The notes: generated by a model not told the origin, from the letters alone. Shown: positions 1 to 7,996, numbered from the stretch's first letter. The stretch is DNA of 13,163 nt from Methanobrevibacter_A sp964547125 (GCA_964547125.1 CAZJLS010000052.1:1-13163); one strand, 5' to 3'. Numbers and translations: made by a program.

Positions 1-371
1 AAGTTAGCTATTCCTACTTCGTTTTCTATTTCTTTTTTACTTTTAATACCCATTAATTCTTCTACTTTATGTTCTATAGGTAGTCCGTGGGTATCCCATC
101 CTGCTTGTCTTCTTAAGTTATAACCATCCATTGATTTGTAACGTAAGTGTGTGTCTTTTATAACTTTGTTCCATGCGGTTCCTAAGTGTATTTTTCCACT
201 ACAGTATGGTGGTCCATCTAAAAATGAGTATTGTGGACCGTTTGCTCTTTGTTTGTTTACTTTTGAGTATATTTGGTTTTTATCCCAAAACTTTTGTGCG
301 TTCTCTTCTATTTCACTGTATTTATATGTTTTATCCGCCTCTTTTAATGGCATAGTAATTTTATCTCCCAT
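1..371 (-). CDS. ileS: isoleucyl-tRNA synthetase, N-terminal part (cut by window edge)
   Basis: Cytosolic class I aminoacyl-tRNA synthetase that charges tRNA-Ile with isoleucine. Only the first 123 codons are present. They contain the class I HIGH-type signature as HLGT (residues 62-65, inside GPPYCSGKIHLGTAW) and the motif GWDTHGLPIEHKVE (residues 91-104) typical of archaeal IleRS; the Rossmann fold continues, and the editing and anticodon domains lie beyond the window. Start: the longest frame begins at 371 but has no Shine-Dalgarno (SD) site. An in-frame ATG at 353 is preceded by GGGAGAT and gives an N-terminus (MPLKEADKTYKY) that resembles what I recall of other Methanobacteriales IleRS, so 353 is a serious alternative. 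The gene lies downstream of the adhesin genes on the same strand but has its own TATA candidates. Family assignment is very secure; only the start is uncertain. Confidence 0.95.
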   Translation of the reverse strand, partial: MGDKITMPLKEADKTYKYSEIEENAQKFWDKNQIYSKVNKQRANGPQYSFLDGPPYCSGKIHLGTAWNKVIKDTHLRYKSMDGYNLRRQAGWDTHGLPIEHKVEELMGIKSKKEIENEVGIAN

Positions 372-397
372 AAAAATATTGTTTTAAAGAAAAATAA

Positions 398-428
398 TTT
401 ATAAAATTATGATTTATTATTTATAAAA
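398..428 (-). promoter_or_regulatory. ileS promoter candidates (two TTTTATAAA boxes)
   Basis: Read on the minus strand, TTTTATAAA occurs at 428-420 (preceded by GG, a possible BRE) and again at 406-398. With the usual archaeal spacing of about 25 nt, transcription would start near 398 or near 375. The second would give an almost leaderless ileS if 371 is the start, or a leader of about 20 nt if 353 is. Assigned by pattern only, in very AT-rich DNA where chance matches are common. Confidence 0.45.
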
Positions 429-578
429 CCTATTATATAATACATTTACTTTAATTAAAAGTTTTAAAAAAAATAGGAAATTTTATTGTTTTATGATTAT
501 AAGATAATTTAAAGTTTTAAATTTTTTTATTAAAAAGAGTTAATGTTTAATTTTAATATATGTATAATACGAATAGAT

Positions 579-601
579 TAAAAAAAAAAAGAAAATAAAA
601 A
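579..601 (-). terminator. oligo-U terminator after the 770-aa adhesin gene
   Basis: Just past the adhesin stop codon (614) the minus strand reads a T-rich run including about twelve consecutive T (positions 590-579). Runs of U downstream of stop codons are the usual archaeal transcription termination signal. No convincing hairpin accompanies it. The remaining bases up to the ileS promoter (429-578) are A/T-rich with nothing else recognisable. Confidence 0.5.
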
Positions 602-613
602 GTAGGATGATTT

Positions 614-2926
614 TTATTCTACTGCAAATAATAGTGAAGCAGAGGAATCATCATAACTTAAAATACCATCATATATGCATAGTGCGGAGTATTGTCCTTT
701 TGCAAGGTTTATTGGTAAAGTAAATGTGCTTTGGTAGTCTGTTACTGTATCATATACTTTGTTTGCTCCTGAAGATAGTCTTGTGAGTTTTATGCTTACG
801 TGATGGCCTATTATTGCTTGGTCGTTGATTGTTTTTAATGTTCCGGTTATGTCTTTTCCATTAAAGTTGTTTAGTTCTATTTTTGTTGTTGTAGCTTCTT
901 TTTTGTTTATTGTTATTATGTTGTTTGTTTCTGCATTTGTGTAGTTGTTTATTCCTTCGTATTTTGCGTTTGCTGTGTATTGTCCTGGTGCTAGGTTTAT
1001 TTCTAGTATGTATTGTCCGTTATAGTCTGTTACTACATCGTATACTTTGTTTGCTCCACTTGATGTTCTTGTTAGGTTTAGTTTTATGTGTTGTCCCATG
1101 AGTGGTTTTCCATCTTCTGTTTTTAGTATTCCTGTGAGGTTTTTCTTATTTCCGTATGTGAAGTTTAGGTTTTCAGATTCTATTGTTGTTGTTATTTTTG
1201 TTGAGTATACTTCTATTGTGCTGTTTGTGTTTTGTGTGTATGTATTGTTTATGTATATTGCGTTTAGTGTGTAGTTTCCTTTTGTTGGGGGTAGTGTTAT
1301 TGTTATGTTAACTATGCTGTTTTGTATGTTGTTTATTTGTGTTTGGTTGTTGAATTGTGTTATTAGTCGTCCTGTATTTATTGTTGAGTTTTTGTTTGTT
1401 GTTATTTTGATTTCTAATGTGAGGTTTGTTCCTATTTCTCCTTTTGCATTTGGTATTATTATGATTATTTCTTCTGTGATGTTTGTGTCGTTGTCTGTTT
1501 CGTTTTCAGGGGGTTGTGGGCTTGGAGGTTGTGGAGTTGGGGGGTTTGTTGAGTTAGGATCTGTTGTGTTTGTGTTTTTATCTTTTATTGTTTTATCTCC
1601 GGTTCCAAGTGCGGATTTTAATTCGTTTCCAGATACTGTGTTGGTGGTGTCTTCTAGGTTTATTGAGTATTTTCCTTCTGTTGTTATTTTATTGTTGGTT
1701 ATTAGGTTATTATTTGATTCATATACTATTTTTATTCCAGTATTTTCTGCAAGTATTGAATCTCCACATTGTTTTTCTCCTTCTTCTGTTCCGAAGGTGG
1801 TTATTGTATTTTTGTTTATTGTATTTCCCGTACTTCTAGATGCAATTGCTATTGCTAAACTATATTCTCCTTTGACGGTTATGGTGTTTTCTTCTATTTG
1901 TGTGTTATTTCCATTGTATATTTCAATTCCATATACATAAACACCTTCACCATATATGCTATTGTTTTTTAACTCTACTGGTTCACTTATTAATGTTTCA
2001 TAATATGGATATGCTACATAATTAGCTATTGATTTTATGTTATTATTTTTAATTGTTCCTGTTACTTTTTGTGGGTTTATTGAATTCGCATAATAGTTAG
2101 AATATGATGTTAAGTTATTGTTTTCTACATCTATCTTATTATTACTATTTGAAAGGAGTATTAAGTTATATGCATACTTAAATCCTTTTGTTTCTATATT
2201 ATTATTTTTTACTTGGGATTTTTGTGAGTTTTCTATGTATACTCCAACTATTGTTCCAAATTCTTCATCTATAAGTTCTATTGATTCTGTGTTTATATTG
2301 TTTCCAGTTAGTATTGGGTTTTCAGTATCTTTTATATGTACACCTACTACTGTATATTCTCCATTTAATCCTGTCCATTTGGCTTCTTTCTCAACACCTT
2401 TTGTGTTTATAGTATTTTCTCTTAATTCTATATTTTTACAACTAACAATATCTATTGTAGTTAGTTCTCCTTTTGTATTGGTATTTATTGTGTTTTGATA
2501 GATTTTTATATTTTCTACTCCATCAACTAATATTGCTGTAATATCTTCTGTTTCAGATTCTATATTTATTGTGTTTCCTGTTACTGTAATATCATTTGAA
2601 TATATTTCTATTACATTTTTGGAGTTTCTTATATTAAGATTCTTTATTGTTGATCCGTCACTTCCTTCATCTAAGATTATTGCAATATTAGATACTTGAA
2701 CATTAGGATTACTTGTAATTGTAACATTCTTTTTAATTTCAACATCATGATTATTTAAGTCTGTATTGCTTTCAAAGATTAATACATCCCCATCAGCTAT
2801 ATTTGCATTATCCTCTGTGAGATATGTCATATAATTATCTTGATTAATATTTATTTCTGTTGCTTGAACACTAGTTATTGTTAAAAATAGTATTGTTAGA
2901 ATTAGAAGAAGTGTTACCTTTTTCAT
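614..2926 (-). CDS. adhesin-like secreted protein: beta-helix, Pro-rich linker, three Ig-like modules (770 aa)
   Basis: Predicted secreted surface protein; adhesion is the family-level inference and no ligand can be read from the sequence. Residues 1-22 form a signal peptide (MKKVTLLLILTILF..., cleavage probably after VQA). Residues about 30-440 are short repeats of the type ITGNTINI / NNNITTEG, the pattern of a right-handed parallel beta-helix (pectate-lyase/NosD-like). Residues about 452-485 are a Pro/Asn/Thr linker (NPPTPQPPSPQPPE). An Ig-like domain follows (about 486-575), then two related modules (about 576-675 and 676-770), each with the signature LTRxSSGANKVY-(x)-TDY and a NLAxGQYxA strand. 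N-X-S/T sequons are abundant, so N-glycosylation is likely. There is no C-terminal membrane helix, sorting motif or recognisable pseudomurein-binding repeat, so attachment is unexplained. The start is firm: SD GAGGTGA (2931-2937) lies 4 nt before the ATG. It follows the larger adhesin gene by 70 bp and could share its transcript. Confidence 0.85.
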   Translation of the reverse strand: MKKVTLLLILTILFLTITSVQATEININQDNYMTYLTEDNANIADGDVLIFESNTDLNNHDVEIKKNVTITSNPNVQVSNIAIILDEGSDGSTIKNLNIRNSKNVIEIYSNDITVTGNTINIESETEDITAILVDGVENIKIYQNTINTNTKGELTTIDIVSCKNIELRENTINTKGVEKEAKWTGLNGEYTVVGVHIKDTENPILTGNNINTESIELIDEEFGTIVGVYIENSQKSQVKNNNIETKGFKYAYNLILLSNSNNKIDVENNNLTSYSNYYANSINPQKVTGTIKNNNIKSIANYVAYPYYETLISEPVELKNNSIYGEGVYVYGIEIYNGNNTQIEENTITVKGEYSLAIAIASRSTGNTINKNTITTFGTEEGEKQCGDSILAENTGIKIVYESNNNLITNNKITTEGKYSINLEDTTNTVSGNELKSALGTGDKTIKDKNTNTTDPNSTNPPTPQPPSPQPPENETDNDTNITEEIIIIIPNAKGEIGTNLTLEIKITTNKNSTINTGRLITQFNNQTQINNIQNSIVNITITLPPTKGNYTLNAIYINNTYTQNTNSTIEVYSTKITTTIESENLNFTYGNKKNLTGILKTEDGKPLMGQHIKLNLTRTSSGANKVYDVVTDYNGQYILEINLAPGQYTANAKYEGINNYTNAETNNIITINKKEATTTKIELNNFNGKDITGTLKTINDQAIIGHHVSIKLTRLSSGANKVYDTVTDYQSTFTLPINLAKGQYSALCIYDGILSYDDSSASLLFAVE
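735..1057 (-). repeat. intragenic direct repeat encoding the ANKVY signature of the two C-terminal modules
   Basis: Positions 735-769 and 1023-1057 are 35-bp copies that differ at only three bases. They encode the SSGANKVY...TDY core of the last two modules of the 770-aa adhesin. A more diverged third copy encodes the equivalent segment of the larger adhesin (3418-3452). The arrangement reflects tandem module duplication and offers substrate for recombination within and between the two genes. Confidence 0.7.
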
Positions 2927-2930
2927 AAGT

Positions 2931-2937
2931 TCACCTC
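2931..2937 (-). promoter_or_regulatory. strong Shine-Dalgarno of the 770-aa adhesin
   Basis: GAGGTGA on the minus strand, four bases before ATG 2926, is the best match to the archaeal anti-SD in the window. It fixes the start of this adhesin and contrasts with the larger adhesin upstream, which has no such site before its apparent start. Confidence 0.75.
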
Positions 2938-2953
2938 AAAAAAAATTAAAATA

Positions 2954-2983
2954 AAAAAAAATAATGGTAAAAAAAATAATGGT
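2954..2983. repeat. perfect 15-bp tandem duplication between the two adhesin genes
   Basis: The unit AAAAAAAATAATGGT (plus strand) occurs twice back to back (2954-2968 and 2969-2983) in the 70-bp spacer. On the coding strand each copy supplies a run of eight T, so the pair can act as two successive oligo-U termination sites after the large adhesin (stop at 2997). No convincing TATA box for the downstream adhesin was seen in this spacer, so the repeat may set how much transcription reads through. That role is inference. Confidence 0.7.
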
Positions 2984-2996
2984 TTAGATTATTTTT

Positions 2997-5900
2997 TTAT
3001 TTATAAACTACAATTGTACTTGTAGATGTGGATGATTCATAAACTGCTGTTCCACTATATGAACAAATAGCAGTGTATGCTCCAATTACAAGGTTGATTG
3101 GTAGGGCAAATGTACCATCATTATTAGTTAAAACGGAGTAATCTTTACTTTGACCTTTAGCGTTAGCTAATTTAATATGTACAATTTGTCCTCCAAGGCC
3201 TTCTCCACGAGTAGTGAATAATTTACCAGTGAAACTTTCACCAGAATTATATTTTATAGTGTAATCTCCATAGGATATTGCAGTTGGTACTAAATCTGCA
3301 GCTCTTGCAATATTAATATATGAAAGTGTATCTCCAATATATCCATTTTCATCTATTATAGTTTCTGCAGTATAATTACCAGGTGCTAAATTAATTTCTA
3401 AAACATAGTTTCCTTGATAATCTGTTGTTACCCAGTAAACTTTATTTGCACCACTGCTTAAACGTGTAAGATTTAATGCTACATGATATCCTATAATTGG
3501 ATTTCCATTTTCATCTTTTAAATTACCGATGAAATAATTTTTCTCTCCATAAACTCCATTTAAATCTGGAGCATCAATTTCTGTATTATTAGTACTTTCT
3601 GTTGAGAAGTGTTTAATTCCACTGTTTGATGCAGCATAGATTTCATCACCCATGAAACTAGCTTCAACATCATATGCTCCTGAAAGTTGAGACACTGTTA
3701 AAGTGTAAGTTCCATCAGTTTTAGTTGTTGTGTTAAATATTTTTACATCAGCATTAGAACCTATTAAAGTAATGTATACTAAACCTTCAATTGGATTGGA
3801 TTCATTATCCACTAATTTACCATAGAAACTAACTTGTCCTTCTTCTTTCATGAAGTTTAAACTTATGTTAGTTTTAATTTCTGCTGGTATTGTATTATTA
3901 ATAATTACAAATCCTATAGTTGTTGCTGTGTCAACACCATTTGTATAGGTAGCTGTTACTGGGTATGCTCCTGGAGCAGTTGGTAATTTAATTTCTATAT
4001 TTGCAATACCATTACTGACTGTTGCGAAGAATATATTGTTTTCAAGTTTTAACATAACATCTCCACTTTCAACTAATACATTATTTTTACTTACAGTTAT
4101 TGGTATTGTTACTACTTCACCAGAATTTCCAGTTACATTTGGTAATGTGATACTTACAGTATCAACTTGTGGTTGTGGTGCATAATTTATTGCAGTTGCA
4201 TATGTACTTCCAGTACTACCATAGAACCAATCATTATCGGATACATATTCAAGATCAACATCATAATAGTTTTCATTTGATGGTAAGATTACAGGAACTA
4301 ATGCAGCACCATTGTTTACATTTGCACTGAATTGTTGGCCGTTAATGGTTAAAACAACTTTTCCACTAGTTACCTTGTGATCTCCTTCTCCTTTAACTGT
4401 GACTGGGACAATTACTTCAGTACCTGCATATCCATAGAATATGTCAGCTGTTACATTTGTATTGTATTTGAATACTTCTAATCTTCCAAGAGTTATTGCG
4501 GATGCGTAATTATCGTCAGATATTTGTGCTTTGAGAGTGTAGTTTCCTTCACCTAAACCTGTGATGTTGAATTTTCCATCTCCCCATTTTATTTCGACTG
4601 TTTGATTAACATTTTCTACAAATACTGTCATATTTGTGTTTATTGCATATCCACTGTATGGTTTTCCAGTACTTTCATCTTCTGCTCGTATTGAGAATGA
4701 TTTGTTTTCAAATACTTTTGCAGTTAAATAATAGTAATCTGGTCCAGAAGTATTGTAGTATATGCTTGCAATTTCTTTATCTGTTACTACTAAGTTTCCA
4801 ACTCCAATAGAGTCTAAGTAGTTTACACCACCACTATAATATGTTTCATTATTATATGGGAATATTATTTTAATAGTTGAGATTTTTGGCTCGTTTGCTG
4901 CTTGTACAGTGAAAGTTATATTTGAATTACTGTATATACGGAACATTTCAGTGTCACCGTCTTCATCAGTTAAGTTTACACCATCAACTTGTACATAGAA
5001 GTATCCCATATAACTTAATGTTTTTCCGTTTTCATCTCTAATGTTTACTGTGTAAGTTACGTTTTCTCCAGGTTTTGCAATTTTATCTGGAATTTGATAA
5101 ATTAATCCTATTTTCAATACATCTATTGTAACTTCACCGATGCTTGAATCATAATCTCCAATTCCATCGTAGGTTACATTACAATTGTGTGTCCATGCAC
5201 TTGCACTGAAACTTACATAAGCTACTCCATTTACAACAGTTGCTGAAGGATATGTTGTTCCACCTTCTTTAATTTTTACTGTTCCACCATTTACTGGTTT
5301 TCCATTTTCATCTACAACATGTATTGTTACATTTGCTGTTTCACCGTATTTTACGGTCATGTTTTCAGCTGTTATGAATGTGTCGTATTTTTTTACAAAA
5401 GAATCTTTTAGAGATAAATCTTCATAACTTGCTTCTACAGTATATGTTCCAACTGGTAGGTCATTTATGTTTATTGTTAATAAACCTGCATCGTTTGTTT
5501 CTGTATTTCCTGATTTTACTATTTTATTTGCACTGTTTGTTATATTGTATTTTATTTTTCCTTTTTGTGGTTGGTTGTTGTATGTTAAACCGAATGTTAC
5601 ATTGTGGTTTGTTGATGTGTATCCTAAATGTTTTGCTGGTGTGTTGTCTTCAATTATTGCATCTGTTGGTGCAACTACTGCTGCATTTCCTGATGCTGTA
5701 CTACTGTAAAGGTAATTGTCTGTTATGTTATGACCTGTTCCTTTTAATGTTACTGCATTTGGTCCTTTTATTTTTACTGTATTGTTTACTATTGTAACAT
5801 TGGTTGATTGTGTTGTTCCTGAGGTTATTATTCCTCCAGTGGTGGTTTTTACATTGTCTGTTATATTATTTCCTTCAATCCATATGTTTTTTTGATTTGA

Positions 5901-6998
5901 GGATATGCTTATTCCATTTGTTACATCGATTATTGTATTGTTTATTACTTTACTTTCTGTACTTGCTGTTATTCCAGTTGTTGTTCCACTGTAACGTAAT
6001 GCATTATCAATGTAGTTATTCATTATGATGTTTCCATCATTTGTTGCAGTGTAAGAGTTGGAAATTCCTGTTGTTACATTATATAATTTATTTCCAGCTA
6101 CAAATGCATCATAACCTGTTGCAATTCCTGTATTTGAACGATTTACTGTGTTGTTTATAATATTGGAGTGTGCACCAATTATTGTTATTCCTTGATACCA
6201 TCCTATATTATCTACAAGACATCCTACATAGTTATTAGTAACATTTATGTAAAAACTTTGTCCCGCGCTAGGTGGTAAGTCTGCTGTACCCCATTGGGAT
6301 GCGTAAATTGAATTTGAACCTTCACTTAAAACAGTATTATTGTTTATGTTTGTATAGTTTGCTCCTAGAAGAACTAAAACTGAATGTGAACTGTTTCCTG
6401 TTGCAGAGGTATGATAATACAATGTTACCATGTAGTTGTTTTCAATTGTACTGTTAACTGTACGTGCAAGATTTAATGCAACCCCATTTTGTTGGATTAT
6501 AATATAATTATTTTTTATTACACTGTTATTTGATTGGTTGATGATTATTCCACTACCTTGTGTTAGTGGGTGTACTTTATCATCACCATTTGTTATATTC
6601 AAATTTGTTATTGTTATTCCATCTACTCCATTTACTCTTATTGTTCCGTTTATAATTTTTCCATTATGTTGTGAACTTGTAAATGTAAGTGATTTTGAAA
6701 TTGTGAAATTCTTATTGCATATTGTTCCATCTAAATCTAATATATCTCCTTCTTCTATAGAATCTTCTATTAGATGTGCATGCTCATCAAAATATGTTGA
6801 ATATGTATCTTCATTTAATTGATGAGTTGTTTGTGTAGCATAAAGTACATCTGTACTTGCTAATGTATCTGTTTGGCCATTAACTTCTGAAGCACTTACT
6901 GTGCTTATTCCTATTAATAAAATTGTTGTTATTATCAGAAATAAGACCATATACCTTTTTTTTGTTATTCTTAACACCTTTTTCCATTTTTTGATCAA
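2997..6998 (-). CDS. large adhesin-like secreted protein: beta-helix plus long Ig-like repeat stalk (about 1333 aa)
   Basis: Predicted secreted surface protein of the Methanobacteriales adhesin-like class. A basic n-region and a hydrophobic core (residues about 17-35, MVLFLIITTILLIGIS, then STVSA) form a signal peptide. Residues about 60-455 carry INNTI/NNYI-type repeats of a right-handed beta-helix. From about 460 to the end come successive Ig-like modules, several with the linker motif DENGKP or close variants. The last two modules (about 1141-1232 and 1233-1333) match the C-terminal pair of the neighbouring adhesin, including LTRLSSGANKVY and INLAPGNYTA. No C-terminal membrane helix or sorting signal is seen. 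The start is uncertain: the longest frame opens at a TTG (6998) with no SD; a GTG at 6977 and an ATG at 6950 are in frame, but the latter would remove the basic n-region. The stop at 2997 is followed by oligo-U. Family and extent are secure; exact start and ligand are not. Confidence 0.85.
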   Translation of the reverse strand: MIKKWKKVLRITKKRYMVLFLIITTILLIGISTVSASEVNGQTDTLASTDVLYATQTTHQLNEDTYSTYFDEHAHLIEDSIEEGDILDLDGTICNKNFTISKSLTFTSSQHNGKIINGTIRVNGVDGITITNLNITNGDDKVHPLTQGSGIIINQSNNSVIKNNYIIIQQNGVALNLARTVNSTIENNYMVTLYYHTSATGNSSHSVLVLLGANYTNINNNTVLSEGSNSIYASQWGTADLPPSAGQSFYINVTNNYVGCLVDNIGWYQGITIIGAHSNIINNTVNRSNTGIATGYDAFVAGNKLYNVTTGISNSYTATNDGNIIMNNYIDNALRYSGTTTGITASTESKVINNTIIDVTNGISISSNQKNIWIEGNNITDNVKTTTGGIITSGTTQSTNVTIVNNTVKIKGPNAVTLKGTGHNITDNYLYSSTASGNAAVVAPTDAIIEDNTPAKHLGYTSTNHNVTFGLTYNNQPQKGKIKYNITNSANKIVKSGNTETNDAGLLTININDLPVGTYTVEASYEDLSLKDSFVKKYDTFITAENMTVKYGETANVTIHVVDENGKPVNGGTVKIKEGGTTYPSATVVNGVAYVSFSASAWTHNCNVTYDGIGDYDSSIGEVTIDVLKIGLIYQIPDKIAKPGENVTYTVNIRDENGKTLSYMGYFYVQVDGVNLTDEDGDTEMFRIYSNSNITFTVQAANEPKISTIKIIFPYNNETYYSGGVNYLDSIGVGNLVVTDKEIASIYYNTSGPDYYYLTAKVFENKSFSIRAEDESTGKPYSGYAINTNMTVFVENVNQTVEIKWGDGKFNITGLGEGNYTLKAQISDDNYASAITLGRLEVFKYNTNVTADIFYGYAGTEVIVPVTVKGEGDHKVTSGKVVLTINGQQFSANVNNGAALVPVILPSNENYYDVDLEYVSDNDWFYGSTGSTYATAINYAPQPQVDTVSITLPNVTGNSGEVVTIPITVSKNNVLVESGDVMLKLENNIFFATVSNGIANIEIKLPTAPGAYPVTATYTNGVDTATTIGFVIINNTIPAEIKTNISLNFMKEEGQVSFYGKLVDNESNPIEGLVYITLIGSNADVKIFNTTTKTDGTYTLTVSQLSGAYDVEASFMGDEIYAASNSGIKHFSTESTNNTEIDAPDLNGVYGEKNYFIGNLKDENGNPIIGYHVALNLTRLSSGANKVYWVTTDYQGNYVLEINLAPGNYTAETIIDENGYIGDTLSYINIARAADLVPTAISYGDYTIKYNSGESFTGKLFTTRGEGLGGQIVHIKLANAKGQSKDYSVLTNNDGTFALPINLVIGAYTAICSYSGTAVYESSTSTSTIVVYK
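6956..6963 (-). repeat. A8 homopolymer at codons about 12-15 of the large adhesin
   Basis: On the coding strand eight consecutive A lie just after the start region. Losing one A would place an out-of-frame ATG at 6987 in frame with the signal peptide, giving the N-terminus MEKGVKNNKKRYMVLF. That ATG has TGATC (a match to the 3' part of the archaeal anti-SD complement) five bases upstream. The tract could therefore be a slippage site that changes which start is used, or a sequencing error. Only the tract and the frames are observed. Confidence 0.5.
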
Positions 6999-7018
6999 AT
7001 TGAAAATTTATAATCCAT
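6995..7018 (-). other. 7-codon mini-ORF overlapping the TTG start of the large adhesin
   Basis: ATG at 7018 opens a frame encoding MDYKFSI and ends at TGA 6997-6995. The TGA shares two bases with the TTG (6998-6996) that begins the adhesin frame, giving a TTGA overlap of the kind used for termination-reinitiation coupling. A weak SD (AGGAT) sits two bases before the ATG. Whether it is translated is unknown; a chance ORF this short is quite possible. Confidence 0.35.
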
Positions 7019-7076
7019 TTATCCTAAAAAAAATTATAAATTTTATTTGAACATTTTTAAAATTTACTTTACTTTA

Positions 7077-7097
7077 TTTATAAACCTTTTTATAAAC
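7077..7097 (-). promoter_or_regulatory. twin TATA boxes upstream of the large adhesin
   Basis: The minus strand reads GTTTATAAAAAGGTTTATAA followed by A, two GTTTATAAA-type boxes 12 bp apart, the second preceded by AGG. They predict start sites around 7070-7050 and a leader of about 35-50 nt to the mini-ORF or 55-75 nt to the TTG. This is the clearest promoter-like element in the 219-bp gap between the SpoIIM gene and the adhesin. Confidence 0.5.
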
Positions 7098-7140
7098 AAA
7101 AAAAATAATTAAAAAAAAATGATTTAAATAAACCAAAAAT

Positions 7141-7174
7141 AAGTTTAAAAATATAGATTAAACTTAAAAAAAAA
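7141..7174 (-). terminator. hairpin and T-tract after the SpoIIM gene
   Basis: A 7-bp inverted repeat AAGTTTA/TAAACTT (7141-7147 and 7159-7165) is flanked on the minus strand by a T9 run (7174-7166) before it and by TTTTT after it. It follows the SpoIIM stop (7218) and precedes the adhesin promoter, which is where a terminator is expected. The stem is entirely weak A-T rich pairing, so the T-tract is the more reliable part. Confidence 0.4.
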
Positions 7175-7217
7175 GAAAAAATAAAAGTTATAAACTGTTA
7201 ACTAAAATAAATAAAAT

Positions 7218-7847
7218 TTAAAATCCAAGTATAAAATTTGAAAATGGAACTGAAACATACGCTTCAATCGGTGCAGCAATAATTAATAAAATTGTTGCAA
7301 AAATCATTAAAATTAAACTTTGAACAAATGGTTTTTTAGATTTTTCAAATGCATCAGAAGCCCCATGAGTTTCACTACTTCTTAATGCTTTTATAAATCT
7401 CCAAATAAATAGGAAGAATAATATACCTGCAACAGATTGAATAACAGTTGCTGTAATCTCAAAAATTCCATGAGGAATCAAATAAATAATATATCTAAGA
7501 CCACCATTAGGCATAGCTATATTAAATAATGATCCTAAAGCCCCTAAATTAATTGCATTATATATTAACATTACAAATGCAGGGATAGCGAAGAATATTG
7601 AACCAACATATGTTACAATACCTCCCCATTCATTATTAATGAAAAGACTTATTACACTTACTGACGTACCTGTTGCACCAGTATTTATAGCAGAAACCTT
7701 ATTTACTGTATTTTCTACTCTAGGACCTAAAAGAATCCATGCAAGAATAAAACAAACAATAAATATAATATATAAACCAATTATTAATTTCTTATTTTCT
7801 GTTAAACTTTCTATTAATAAATTTTTAAATTCAGTTAAAATACCCAT
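7218..7847 (-). CDS. SpoIIM-family (DUF95) integral membrane protein
   Basis: A 209-aa polytopic membrane protein. Hydrophobic segments lie at residues about 20-40, 76-97, 117-150 (probably more than one span) and 174-195. It shows the family hallmarks IPHGIFE (residues 124-130) and a C-terminal APIEAYVS (192-199), as in bacterial stage II sporulation protein M. In Bacillus SpoIIM belongs to the DMP complex that drives membrane migration during engulfment with peptidoglycan hydrolases. Archaea do not sporulate and the archaeal role is unknown. SD GGTGTGAT (7851-7858) ends 3 nt before the ATG, so the start is secure. It sits between mat and the large adhesin on the same strand but has its own promoter candidate. 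A link to envelope or surface-protein biology is suggested only by its neighbour. Confidence 0.85.
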   Translation of the reverse strand: MGILTEFKNLLIESLTENKKLIIGLYIIFIVCFILAWILLGPRVENTVNKVSAINTGATGTSVSVISLFINNEWGGIVTYVGSIFFAIPAFVMLIYNAINLGALGSLFNIAMPNGGLRYIIYLIPHGIFEITATVIQSVAGILFFLFIWRFIKALRSSETHGASDAFEKSKKPFVQSLILMIFATILLIIAAPIEAYVSVPFSNFILGF

Positions 7848-7885
7848 AATATCACACCATTAAAAAATATTATATAAAAAAAAAT

Positions 7886-7896
7886 CTTTTATATTT
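7886..7896 (-). promoter_or_regulatory. candidate TATA box of the SpoIIM gene
   Basis: The minus strand reads AAATATAAAAG about 40 bp before ATG 7847. The expected transcription start near 7865 would leave a short leader carrying the GGTGTGAT SD. AT-richness makes this tentative. Confidence 0.35.
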
Positions 7897-7965
7897 TTTT
7901 TAAAATTAGATATTTAAATGTGAATGTGGAGTAAAAAGTATAAAAAAAATAGTTAGAAAATTATT

Positions 7966-7978
7966 AAAAATAAAAAAA
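7966..7978 (-). terminator. oligo-U terminator after the SAM synthetase gene
   Basis: About 20 bases past the SAM synthetase stop (7997) the minus strand reads TTTTTTTATTTTT, an oligo-U type archaeal terminator without an evident hairpin. It separates this gene from the SpoIIM promoter. Confidence 0.4.
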
Positions 7979-7996
7979 GATGAAATTTTGGAAAAA

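Noticed and set aside
372..613. Search for tRNA, small RNA or a short gene between ileS and the adhesin
   Set aside because: Only A/T tracts, TATA-like boxes and an oligo-U signal were seen; no GTTC-type T-arm, cloverleaf or SD-led ORF.
5378..5797. 139-aa plus-strand frame opposite the large adhesin, and other Leu/Phe/Val-rich plus-strand frames across 910-6822
   Set aside because: Low-complexity shadows of the Asn/Thr/Ile-rich adhesin codons on the other strand; no start signals and no recognisable family.
1305..6600. CRISPR-like regularity of short ATTATTNTTT/GTTAC motifs
   Set aside because: These are codons for the NNTI-type beta-helix turns inside open reading frames, with irregular spacing and no conserved repeat/spacer structure.
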